Assembly: GCA_964536965.1 (NCBI GenBank)
Contig: CAZIAL010000004.1
Location: 66,263 to 130,262, forward strand
Length of the DNA: 64,000 nt
Direction: 5' to 3'
DNA from: JACMQW01 sp964536965
Lineage (GTDB): Bacteria > Bdellovibrionota > UBA1018
Positions 43,341 through 50,452 of the stretch are shown piece after piece. The position numbers were made by a program, and so were the translations under genes. Every line of letters starts with the position of its first letter. Positions within the stretch are counted from its first letter, which is position 1. A model generated the notes under the pieces. The model saw only the letters and a program-made list of their open reading frames with translations, had not been told where the DNA came from and ran no database searches.

Positions 43341-44231
43341 ATGGATCACCTCTTCGTAGAACCATCGCTCGGCGTGACCGACGCCCTCGAAAGTCCCCAT
43401 CTGGACGACCCTCACGACGTTCGCCCCCTTCTGAGAGCGGCAGGATCCTTCGCGAGGATCGAGGATAAGTTCCTCGTTCCGCAGGCCCAGCATCTGGCGC
43501 TGATCGACCAGGTTTCCAGCCGACTTCCGCTCTCTCCATTCTCCGGGAAGTCATTCACCGAAATCGAATCGGTCTACTATGACTCGGATCGTCTGGTGAG
43601 CTTTACCGATCACTTTAACGCCGGTCACTCGAAGTTCAAGCTGCGCACCCGACGCTATGCCCCCGACGGCGTCTACGGAGAAGAGGTCTATCATCTCGAG
43701 CTGAAGACGAAGAAAGCCGACGGCATTTCCCGGAAGTCGCGCTTTAAAGTCGCGGCGTACGAAGTCTCCCGTCTTTCGATGGGATTGCCGCTTCACTTTT
43801 CTCCGGCGGTCGTGGAGCTGAACTCGGAGATGGAGACGCGAGTGCTCGCGCAGCGCCTCCGTCATGTGAATGAACTCGTGGGAAATCATGTCCTTCGCCC
43901 CATGGTCCGCGTGAATTACCACCGAATCGCCTTCGAAGAGGAAGATCTTCGCGTGACGATCGACCAGCATGTGCGATTCGAATCCCGCCGAGAACTGGAC
44001 CTGGTCCGGGCCGTCGCGATGAATCGTAGCGCGCACGACGGCGCCGAAGCGATGCGTGACCGATTCGAAAGCGGAAAGTTCTCTTTGCTCGAAGTGAAAC
44101 ATTCCGGAACGATTCCGGGATGGCTGCGCTCCTTTCTGGCACAGCGCGAGATCGATGAGGTGAGCTTCTCGAAATATTGCTTCGCGATCTCGAGCCTCGC
44201 CGAGCCGACCCGCCAAGGTTACCTGTCATGA
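43341..44231 (+). CDS. VTC-domain protein (polyphosphate polymerase-like)
   Basis: 296 residues from ATG 43341, with AGGAG eleven bases upstream. The fold is the CYTH/TTM-like VTC domain: ARIEDKFLVPQAQH at the start, TEIESVYYDSDRLVSF, KLRTRRYAPDGVYGEEVYHLE, then ELKTKKADGISRKSRF, PMVRVNYHRIAFEEEDLRVTI and LLEVKHSGTIPGWL. Basic and acidic tunnel residues (R, K, E) appear conserved. In yeast the VTC4 tunnel makes polyphosphate, but bacterial members may act differently. It overlaps the DUF4956 gene by ATGA, a common pairing. Confidence 0.88.
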   Translation: MDHLFVEPSLGVTDALESPHLDDPHDVRPLLRAAGSFARIEDKFLVPQAQHLALIDQVSSRLPLSPFSGKSFTEIESVYYDSDRLVSFTDHFNAGHSKFKLRTRRYAPDGVYGEEVYHLELKTKKADGISRKSRFKVAAYEVSRLSMGLPLHFSPAVVELNSEMETRVLAQRLRHVNELVGNHVLRPMVRVNYHRIAFEEEDLRVTIDQHVRFESRRELDLVRAVAMNRSAHDGAEAMRDRFESGKFSLLEVKHSGTIPGWLRSFLAQREIDEVSFSKYCFAISSLAEPTRQGYLS

Positions 44232-44824
44232 CCCCGATCGATCCGAATTCCCTGCAGTCGATGCAGAACCTCGCCGCGAACGCCGGGCGGCCGATTCATT
44301 TCGAAGTCGCCCTTCCGCTGATCATGCACGCGCTCGGCATGGGGATTTTCCTGATGATCTGCTCGATGACCGCCCAGCTGTTGTTATCGGGTCCCGCGAC
44401 GCCCGAGCGTCCGGCGGAAACCCCGGCGGAACTGGTCCAGAGTTCGGCGCATGTCTTGTTCATGTGTATCGCGATCTGTTGCCTGATCATCGTCGTCGAT
44501 AACAACCTTGCTCGCGCCTTTACGCTCGGAGCGGCGATCGCCCTCATTCGCTTTAAGACCAAGCTCGGCGAGAAGACCTCGAGCACGGCGCTCCTTTTCG
44601 GCATTCTCTGCGGCATGTCCGCTGGAATCGCCATGTCCGATATCGGGTGGTTGCTGGCGATCCTCTACGGGATCGTGCAGTTCGCGCTCGTCACCGGCGT
44701 CGCCTTATTCGAGCGCCACCAAGCTCGGCGGCTTCGCGCGAGCGTCCTGCCATTTCCCGACGCGAAGGAAGTCGTGAAGAATACGGACCTCTGGGTGGTC
44801 TCGGCTCCGACCCCGACCCAGTAG
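44228..44824 (+). CDS. DUF4956 membrane protein
   Basis: 198 residues, start overlapping the VTC stop. Four to five hydrophobic segments: LIMHALGMGIFLMICSMTAQ, HVLFMCIAICCLIIVV, ALLFGILCGMSAGIAMSDIG and WLLAILYGIVQFALVTGVAL. The sequence DNNLARAFTLGAAIALIRFK, followed by TKLGEKTSSTA, is the DUF4956 signature. VTC and DUF4956 proteins are often encoded together, so it may form the membrane partner of the VTC enzyme. Confidence 0.88.
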   Translation: MTPIDPNSLQSMQNLAANAGRPIHFEVALPLIMHALGMGIFLMICSMTAQLLLSGPATPERPAETPAELVQSSAHVLFMCIAICCLIIVVDNNLARAFTLGAAIALIRFKTKLGEKTSSTALLFGILCGMSAGIAMSDIGWLLAILYGIVQFALVTGVALFERHQARRLRASVLPFPDAKEVVKNTDLWVVSAPTPTQ

Positions 44825-44880
44825 CCGCTCGCCGAAGTTTAGTGGCGACGACCGGGCTCCCATGGATTAAAAGGGGAGGC

Positions 44881-45717
44881 ATGAAGTTCGGCGTGTTCGA
44901 CTCCGGAATCGGCGGGGTCACGGTATTGCAGGCGTTAAGGAAGGAATTTCCCGAGGTCCATTTCGTTTATTTCGGGGACACGCTGCACGTTCCTTACGGC
45001 ACGAAGAGCGCCAGCCAGATCCGTCATCTCTCGACGTCCGCGGCCGAGCGAATTCGAGCGCACGGCGTGGACGCGCTCATCGTGGCTTGCAACACGGCCT
45101 CGAGCTTGGCGCTCCCGGAAATCGAGTCCGCGCTCGGGTCGACTCCCGTCTATGGAATGGTCGAGGCGGGGGTTCGCGCGGTTCTCAAGGCCGCGGAGGA
45201 AAGTGATTGCCGCGCTCCCCCCGGACCCGTCGTGGTTTTCGGGACGCGGGCTACGATTCGCAGTGGCGTGTACGGAAAATATTTTCGCGAGGCGTTTAGC
45301 GTCGAGAGTAGTGACGGGCGAAGGCGGGAAGTTTTCGAGCAGGCTTGTCCACTCCTGGTTCCACTGATCGAAGAGGGGTGGGTCCAGCACCCGGTTCTCG
45401 ATGCCACCCTCCAGGAGTATGTCGCACGATTCCGGGACGGCGCGCCGGGGATCGCTCTCCTGGCGTGCACGCATTATCCTTGGATTCGCGCGGCCTTCGA
45501 GCGCGCGCTCCCCGGCTGGAAAGTCATCGATTCCGCCGACGCCGTGGCCAGCCGTCTCCGCGAGGAGAGTTCGAAGCTTCGGATCGGATCTCGGGGGACC
45601 GAGTTTTCACCTGCGAGCGCGCCCGCGGAGCCCGTCGAGTGGTACTTCTCCGATCCAGAAGTCGCGCCTTTCATATTCGAGGGCGATGAATCGCGGCCCG
45701 TGATTCGGGTTTTCTAG
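44881..45717 (+). CDS. murI: Glutamate racemase
   Basis: 278 residues from ATG 44881 with GGGGAGG upstream. It makes D-glutamate for peptidoglycan. Catalytic motifs: FGVFDSGIGGVTVL at the start, YFGDTLHVPYGTKS, ALIVACNTASSLALP with the first cysteine and ALLACTHYPWIR with the second. Length is usual (about 260-285). It lies 57 bp after the DUF4956 gene and is probably its own unit. Confidence 0.97.
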   Translation: MKFGVFDSGIGGVTVLQALRKEFPEVHFVYFGDTLHVPYGTKSASQIRHLSTSAAERIRAHGVDALIVACNTASSLALPEIESALGSTPVYGMVEAGVRAVLKAAEESDCRAPPGPVVVFGTRATIRSGVYGKYFREAFSVESSDGRRREVFEQACPLLVPLIEEGWVQHPVLDATLQEYVARFRDGAPGIALLACTHYPWIRAAFERALPGWKVIDSADAVASRLREESSKLRIGSRGTEFSPASAPAEPVEWYFSDPEVAPFIFEGDESRPVIRVF

Positions 45718-45903
45718 AGGGATCCGGTCCGACGGGCGGCTCTGCCGTCCAAGCGGCAATTCGACTCTAAACACCTGTAGTTACAGAAAATGAAAGGAAA
45801 AGACGAAAAATAATGACGCAGCGCGTATTGTCGTGCTAGTTTCCGCCTGTTTGGGCCAACCGTTCCAGCGCATGACCGAAATTTCGTAAAGGAAGTTTAG
45901 ATA

Positions 45904-46350
45904 ATGAAAAAATTAGGATTGATCTTGGCGGGCGCACTTCCATTCCTCTCGGGTTGTCTCTTCACTTACCAAGTGAGCCAATACGATTTCGATGTCGTCG
46001 GAGAAATTCCTTCGCGGTCGAATCAGCGAGTCACTCTCTGCGCGGAAATAAAATACATCGATGCCGCGACCTGGGGTGGCGAACCTCGGACCGCGGTAAA
46101 GGAAATTTGCGAAACGGACGTGACCGATTCGAAAGGGCGTTTCACCGTGAATTTCTCCGGGAAGGCCGCGGACTGGTCGGACACCATCGGAGCCGTGATG
46201 GATATGAATTCTTCCGCCCATATCGAAGGCGTAAAATTTTACATCGCGAAAAGCGGCAACTCACCCGAGCGCGCGCCCGTTTCGATGGACGTCTCGCGAC
46301 TTCGGCAGCTGGATCGCTTGGTCGATGGCACCGTTGGCCTGAAGTTTTAG
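45904..46350 (+). CDS. Lipoprotein of unknown function
   Basis: 148 residues from ATG 45904 with AAGGAAG upstream. Signal peptide ends in lipobox FLSGC near residue 18. The mature part has YDFDVVGEIPSRSNQRVTLC, KYIDAATWGGEPRTA and DSKGRFTVNFSGKAADWSD, suggesting a beta-sandwich similar to small transthyretin- or carboxypeptidase-regulatory-like domains. Family not firmly recognised. The 186-bp gap before it has no other feature. A minus-strand tRNA-Ser follows 14 bp later. Confidence 0.6.
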   Translation: MKKLGLILAGALPFLSGCLFTYQVSQYDFDVVGEIPSRSNQRVTLCAEIKYIDAATWGGEPRTAVKEICETDVTDSKGRFTVNFSGKAADWSDTIGAVMDMNSSAHIEGVKFYIAKSGNSPERAPVSMDVSRLRQLDRLVDGTVGLKF

Positions 46351-46363
46351 TTCCGAAATAAGA

Positions 46364-46453
46364 TGGCGGAGAGGGTGGGATTTGAACCCACGTTACCATT
46401 TCTGGTAAACACGCTTTCGAAGCGTGCGGTTTCAGCCGCTCACCCACCTCTCC
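46364..46453 (-). tRNA. tRNA-Ser (CGA)
   Basis: 90 bases including CCA with the long variable arm typical of class II tRNAs. Acceptor GGAGAGG, discriminator G, anticodon stem-loop CACGC TTCGAAA GCGTG giving anticodon CGA, T-arm GTGGG TTCAAAT CCCAC. The variable arm stem is TTACCA/TGGTAA. It reads codon UCG. Confidence 0.97.
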
Positions 46454-46502
46454 GCGATTTGGAAGTGTTTTACGGTTAGCATACCGATTCATTGGATCAA
46501 CG

Positions 46503-46540
46503 AAAAAAGGCCCCCGCGATTCGCGGGGGCCTTTTTATTT
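46503..46540 (-). terminator. Intrinsic terminator of the M28 peptidase gene
   Basis: Nearly perfect palindrome: AAAAAGGCCCCCGCGA (46504-46519) and TCGCGGGGGCCTTTTT (46521-46536). On the minus strand it follows the peptidase stop at 46560 and runs into T residues. It may also work on the plus strand. Confidence 0.9.
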
Positions 46541-46559
46541 AGGCTTAAAATGATCGAGA

Positions 46560-47711
46560 TCAGTTCCCGGCGAAGCTCAGGCCGTCTTTGGCCTGGGCCA
46601 GTTCGACGGCGAAGGCCATCGCGAGCTTCAGGTAGCTCAGCCCATGTCCAGGATCCAGGCCCGTGGTCGTATCCCGCGAGGTATGGATGTTCGGGTTGTA
46701 ACCGCCGAACGACGTTTCGAATGGAAAGGCCGAAGCGAAGCCGTTCCGTGTCCAGCTCGCGTGGTCGGAACATGCGTAGCCACAGCGGTCTTCCTGCCAC
46801 GGCATCTTCACGTATTCATCGGTGAGTTTCTGCGTGAACGTCGTCAGGTCGCGGTTCGTATGGTCGGTGATGAACGTGATCCGCGGCGTGGAGCCCGGGT
46901 ACATGGTCATGTCCAGCTGGAGTACGCCGACGACGGTCGAGCCTTTTTTACGGTACTGGGCGGCGATGTCCTGGCTGCCGAGCAGGCCTTTTTCTTCGCC
47001 GGCATAACCCATGAACTGGATCGTGCGGTTTGGCTTGAAGCCGGACTCGACGACGTGGCGGAAAGCTTCCAGCACCGTCGCGGTCCCGGAAGCGTTATCG
47101 TCCGCGCCTGGCGCGTGCGTATCGCCACCGAAGCCGGTGATCGAATCGATATGTCCGCCGATCACGACGATTTCGTCGCGATTCGGTCCGTTGCCGGCGA
47201 TGGTCGCGATGACCGAAGGCTGGCGGAATTTATGGGCGACGAGATCGACTTCGATATCGGGGTGGCCCTTGGCGATATGTTCGTACTGGCTCTTGATCCA
47301 GTTCGCGGATTCGACGCCGGTCGCGGAGTCGTAGTAGCGGTTCTTGTACGAGGAAAGTTTCGTCACGATCGCGAGAAGTTCGCCCTCGTCCGCGCGTTTG
47401 ATCATGGGCGTGACCGTCGCTTGTTCTTTCGGTTCGAGGGCCGCGAGATTCAGCAGCGGCTGGAACGTGACTTCCGCGGCGTCCGGAAAGTCGGTGACAT
47501 CCATGTATCCACCGCAGCGGCCTTCGGCATGCGCGGCGTGCGAGAGCGCTTCCATTTCGGACGGCGACGCCCATTTCTGAACTCCGTCACCGGTTTCGAT
47601 CAGTCGATGTCCGGCCGGGGCGGCGAGGGCTCCGGAGGAAAGAAGCGAGGCGCCGATCAGGGCGGCAAGCGGGGAGAAAAGGGCGGGGCGAATCATTCGG
47701 CGGATGTTCAT
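46560..47711 (-). CDS. M28 family aminopeptidase, secreted
   Basis: 383 residues. A signal peptide (PLAALIGASLLSSGALAAPA) precedes a short propeptide-like region and the M28 catalytic domain. Two zinc sites are visible: VVIGGHIDSIT (His), HAPGADDNASGTAT (bridging Asp), MGYAGEEKGLLGSQ (catalytic Glu plus Glu), LQLDMTMYPG (Asp) and NIHTSRDT (His). A disulfide-type pair is seen in DRCGYACSDH. It resembles leucyl aminopeptidases of the Vibrio/Aeromonas type and probably releases N-terminal amino acids outside the cytoplasm. It is divergent from the feo operon. Confidence 0.95.
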   Translation of the reverse strand: MNIRRMIRPALFSPLAALIGASLLSSGALAAPAGHRLIETGDGVQKWASPSEMEALSHAAHAEGRCGGYMDVTDFPDAAEVTFQPLLNLAALEPKEQATVTPMIKRADEGELLAIVTKLSSYKNRYYDSATGVESANWIKSQYEHIAKGHPDIEVDLVAHKFRQPSVIATIAGNGPNRDEIVVIGGHIDSITGFGGDTHAPGADDNASGTATVLEAFRHVVESGFKPNRTIQFMGYAGEEKGLLGSQDIAAQYRKKGSTVVGVLQLDMTMYPGSTPRITFITDHTNRDLTTFTQKLTDEYVKMPWQEDRCGYACSDHASWTRNGFASAFPFETSFGGYNPNIHTSRDTTTGLDPGHGLSYLKLAMAFAVELAQAKDGLSFAGN

Positions 47712-47805
47712 GAGCGTTCCTTTGCGGCAGACTTCGATTTCAGTGAAACAGGGACGAAAGACTTAAGAACCTGAACTTATCAGGAATTATAAGGAGGTCA
47801 CGGCT

Positions 47806-47943
47806 GTGCGCGTTAACTTCTTGACGCTCGGGAGGAGAGTGTTTGAGACTCAATCTCATTTTTATGGATTCGCGCCCAACCGTTCGCATATACAAGGATG
47901 GTTCATCAGGGGAAGGGAACGCATAGAGGACCGTCCAACATGA
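47806..47943 (+). CDS. Possible leader peptide before feoA
   Basis: A GTG at 47806, eight bases after a perfect AAGGAGG, opens a 45-codon frame. It ends at TGA 47941-47943, overlapping the feoA ATG as ATGA. The peptide (VRVNFLTLGRRVFETQSHFY then GFAPNRSHIQGWF) has no recognisable domain. It could couple translation to feoA, or the strong Shine-Dalgarno may be accidental. The Fur-like site lies inside it. Confidence 0.25.
   Translation: MRVNFLTLGRRVFETQSHFYGFAPNRSHIQGWFIRGRERIEDRPT
47844..47858 (+). promoter_or_regulatory. Fur-like operator upstream of feoA
   Basis: TGAGACTCAATCTCA has a 7-1-7 inverted-repeat layout (6 of 7 paired positions), close to the Fur model TGATAATNATTATCA in spacing. 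It lies 82 bp before feoA. The family is normally Fur-repressed when iron is plentiful; binding here is inferred. Confidence 0.45.
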
Positions 47944-48188
47944 GTCAGAAGTTTCTCGGAGAAATGCGCAGCGGTGCGAAGGGCGTGATCGTTCGGACCG
48001 CAGGCCCCGTCGAACTCCGAAATCGTCTTCTTGAGATGGGTTTTCTCGAAGGCGCGACCGTCGAGTTATTGCACGAGGCGCCCTTCGGCGGCGATCCCAT
48101 CGCCGTGCGGGTCCGCGGTACCTTGCTGGCGCTTCGCCGGAGCGAGGCGAATCATATCGAAATTCTGATCGAAGGAAGTGCGACGTGA
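47940..48188 (+). CDS. feoA: FeoA, ferrous iron transport protein
   Basis: 82 residues from ATG 47940. It has the SH3-like FeoA fold: FLGEMRSGAKGVIVRTAGP, NRLLEMGFLEGATVELLHEA and PIAVRVRGTLLALRRSEANH. It works with FeoB in uptake of Fe(II) across the inner membrane. The stop overlaps the feoB GTG by GTGA (48185-48188), so the two are translationally coupled. Confidence 0.95.
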   Translation: MSQKFLGEMRSGAKGVIVRTAGPVELRNRLLEMGFLEGATVELLHEAPFGGDPIAVRVRGTLLALRRSEANHIEILIEGSAT

Positions 48189-50080
48189 GCGAGCCGGTCG
48201 TCACCCCGCGTTTCGCCCTCGCCGGAAATCCGAACTCGGGAAAGACCGCGCTCTTTAACGCCATCACCGGCAGTCGTCAGAAGGTGGGGAACTATCCGGG
48301 CGTCACGGTGGAGAAAAAAGAAGGACTCATTTCGCGCTCGAGCGGAGAAACGGTCCGAATTCTCGATCTCCCGGGAACTTACTCCCTCGATGCGAAAACT
48401 CCCGACGAGGAGGTCGCGCGGGATGTGCTCCTCGGAAAGATCGAGGGGGAGGAAACGCCGGACATCGTGCTAGCGGTCGTCGATGCGACCGCGCTCGAAC
48501 GAAGTCTCGGCCTCGTGCTCGAGCTGAAAGCGCTCGGACGCCCGGTCGTGCTCGCGCTGAACATGATGGATCTCGCGAAAGCCCGGGGCGCCGAGATCGA
48601 TCTCGCCGTCCTCTCCGCCGAACTGGGAATTCCCGTGATTCCGACGGTCGCGGTGAAGCGCGAAGGGATCGAGTCTCTGCTCGATCGCGCAAGTCTCGCC
48701 GTGCGCGAGTCCGCCCAGGCGGCGCCCGCGAAGTCGCGGTCGAAGCCCCTATGGAAGGTTTCCACGCCGGAAGAAGTCCGGGCGCGTTTCGCGAGGGTGG
48801 ACGCCATTCTCGCGAAGGCGGTTCGCAAGTCGGCGCGTCCGCTCCTCTGGTCGGAGCGACTGGATCGCGTGGTCGTCCATCCCGTCTGGGGTTCGCTGAT
48901 CTTGCTGACCTTGCTGACCCTCATTTTCCAAGCGATCTTCGCTTGGGCTTCGGTTCCCGCCGACCTGATCGAAACCGGCATCGGCGCGCTCGGCGAAACC
49001 GCGGGAAAGATGCTGCCCGAAAGCGTCCTGCGCAGTCTTCTCGTCGAAGGCGTGATCGCCGGAGTGGGTTCCGTGCTCGTTTTCCTCCCGCAGATCATTC
49101 TGCTCTTCGCGTTCGTGCTTTTGCTCGAAGACACGGGCTATATGGCGCGGGCCGCGTTCCTGATGGACCGGGTAATGGGCAAAGTCGGTCTCCACGGGCG
49201 GGCGTTCATCCCGCTGCTTTCTTCGTTCGCCTGCGCGATTCCGGGAATCATGGCCACGCGAACGATCGAAAATCGACGCGATCGTCTCACGACGATTCTC
49301 GTGGCGCCGCTGATTACCTGCTCCGCCCGTCTCCCGGTCTACACTCTGCTGATTGCCGCCTTCATCCCGAACGACCCCGTTTTCGGTCCTTTTCGATTAC
49401 AGGGGCTCGTCATGCTGGGACTTTATCTCGGGGGCGTGATCGCCGCGCTCGGGATGGCGTGGGTCTTTAAGCGCACGCTGCTGAAGGGAGTGAAGCCGCC
49501 GCTGCTCCTCGAGCTTCCGACCTATAAGATGCCGTCGTGGCGCAACCTGTTCTTCGGACTTCGCGAACGCGCCTGGGTTTTCATCCGTCGCGCGGGAACC
49601 GTGATCCTCGCGATCACGATCGTGCTTTGGTTCCTCGCGAGTTACCCGAAGGCGCCGGAAGGCGCGACGGAGCCGGCGATCCATTACTCTTACGCCGGAA
49701 AACTCGGGCATGCGATCGAACCCGTGATCGCGCCGCTCGGCTTCGACTGGCGGATCGGCATCGCTTTCGTTCCGGGCTTCGCCGCACGCGAAGTGATGGT
49801 CAGCGCGCTCGCCACCGTTTACGCCATCGAAGCGGCCGACGAGGACGCTACGGCCACGGCACTGAGCGATATCCTGAAGTCCCAGTGGACGGTCGCGACG
49901 GCGCTCTCGCTGATGGTCTGGTATATTATCGCCCTCCAGTGTCTTTCCACGCTCGCGGTCGCGCGAAGAGAGACGAACTCGTGGCGGTGGCCGCTCTTTA
50001 TGCTCGCGTATATGACGGGGCTGGCTTACGTCGCTTCGTTTGCGACCTACCAGATCGCGCTCTGGGCGGGTTTAGGCTGA
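48185..50080 (+). CDS. feoB: FeoB, ferrous iron permease with GTPase domain
   Basis: 631 residues, shorter than E. coli FeoB (773). GTPase motifs: LAGNPNSGKTALFNAITG (G1), VGNYPGVTVEKKEG (switch I), ILDLPGTYSLD (G3), LALNMMDLAKA (G4). The membrane part has the Gate motifs LLSSFACAIPGIMATRTIEN and APLITCSARLPVYTLLI with paired cysteines, then VPGFAAREVMVSALATVY. It imports Fe(II). The Gate cysteines and the core helices appear intact, so it should be functional. A Cys-rich partner gene begins at the last base of its stop. Confidence 0.97.
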   Translation: MSEPVVTPRFALAGNPNSGKTALFNAITGSRQKVGNYPGVTVEKKEGLISRSSGETVRILDLPGTYSLDAKTPDEEVARDVLLGKIEGEETPDIVLAVVDATALERSLGLVLELKALGRPVVLALNMMDLAKARGAEIDLAVLSAELGIPVIPTVAVKREGIESLLDRASLAVRESAQAAPAKSRSKPLWKVSTPEEVRARFARVDAILAKAVRKSARPLLWSERLDRVVVHPVWGSLILLTLLTLIFQAIFAWASVPADLIETGIGALGETAGKMLPESVLRSLLVEGVIAGVGSVLVFLPQIILLFAFVLLLEDTGYMARAAFLMDRVMGKVGLHGRAFIPLLSSFACAIPGIMATRTIENRRDRLTTILVAPLITCSARLPVYTLLIAAFIPNDPVFGPFRLQGLVMLGLYLGGVIAALGMAWVFKRTLLKGVKPPLLLELPTYKMPSWRNLFFGLRERAWVFIRRAGTVILAITIVLWFLASYPKAPEGATEPAIHYSYAGKLGHAIEPVIAPLGFDWRIGIAFVPGFAAREVMVSALATVYAIEAADEDATATALSDILKSQWTVATALSLMVWYIIALQCLSTLAVARRETNSWRWPLFMLAYMTGLAYVASFATYQIALWAGLG

Positions 50081-50295
50081 TGGGCGAGCCGAGCGCATCC
50101 CGAATCTTCGCCGACCTTCTCGCGTACCTGGCGGTCGCCTGGGCGGCGGTCTATCTTCTCCGCCATTTCTTTCGGAAGTACCTTGCTCCGAGTCTGGCGG
50201 CCTTTCTCCTCCGGCGTGGCCAGGTCGCCTGGGCGATGCGCCTGCGCCCGGCTCCCGCAGGCAAAGCCTGCGGCGGCAGCTGCGACTGTAAATAG
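50080..50295 (+). CDS. FeoB-associated Cys-rich membrane protein
   Basis: 71 residues; ATG at 50080 overlaps the feoB stop (TGATG). One hydrophobic stretch (LLAYLAVAWAAVYLLRHFF) and a tail ending KACGGSCDCK. This fits the small Cys-rich proteins that accompany FeoB in many bacteria. They may help electron transfer or iron handling at the membrane. Confidence 0.8.
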   Translation: MGEPSASRIFADLLAYLAVAWAAVYLLRHFFRKYLAPSLAAFLLRRGQVAWAMRLRPAPAGKACGGSCDCK

Positions 50296-50452
50296 CTAAA
50301 ATTATTAATGATTTCATCTATGCGGTAAAACTTGAGCAATTTAGTGCATTACAATTGCAGCGTGTAATCTTTTCCGGTATAACTCAGTGCGTTATAAGTG
50401 TGTCACCGATGACTCCGTCCTCGGTCTCTTCTTCGTGTGGGTACAAAAGATT

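Noticed and set aside
46644..47774. Plus-strand frame opposite the M28 peptidase
   Set aside because: Shadow of a gene with all zinc ligands in place.
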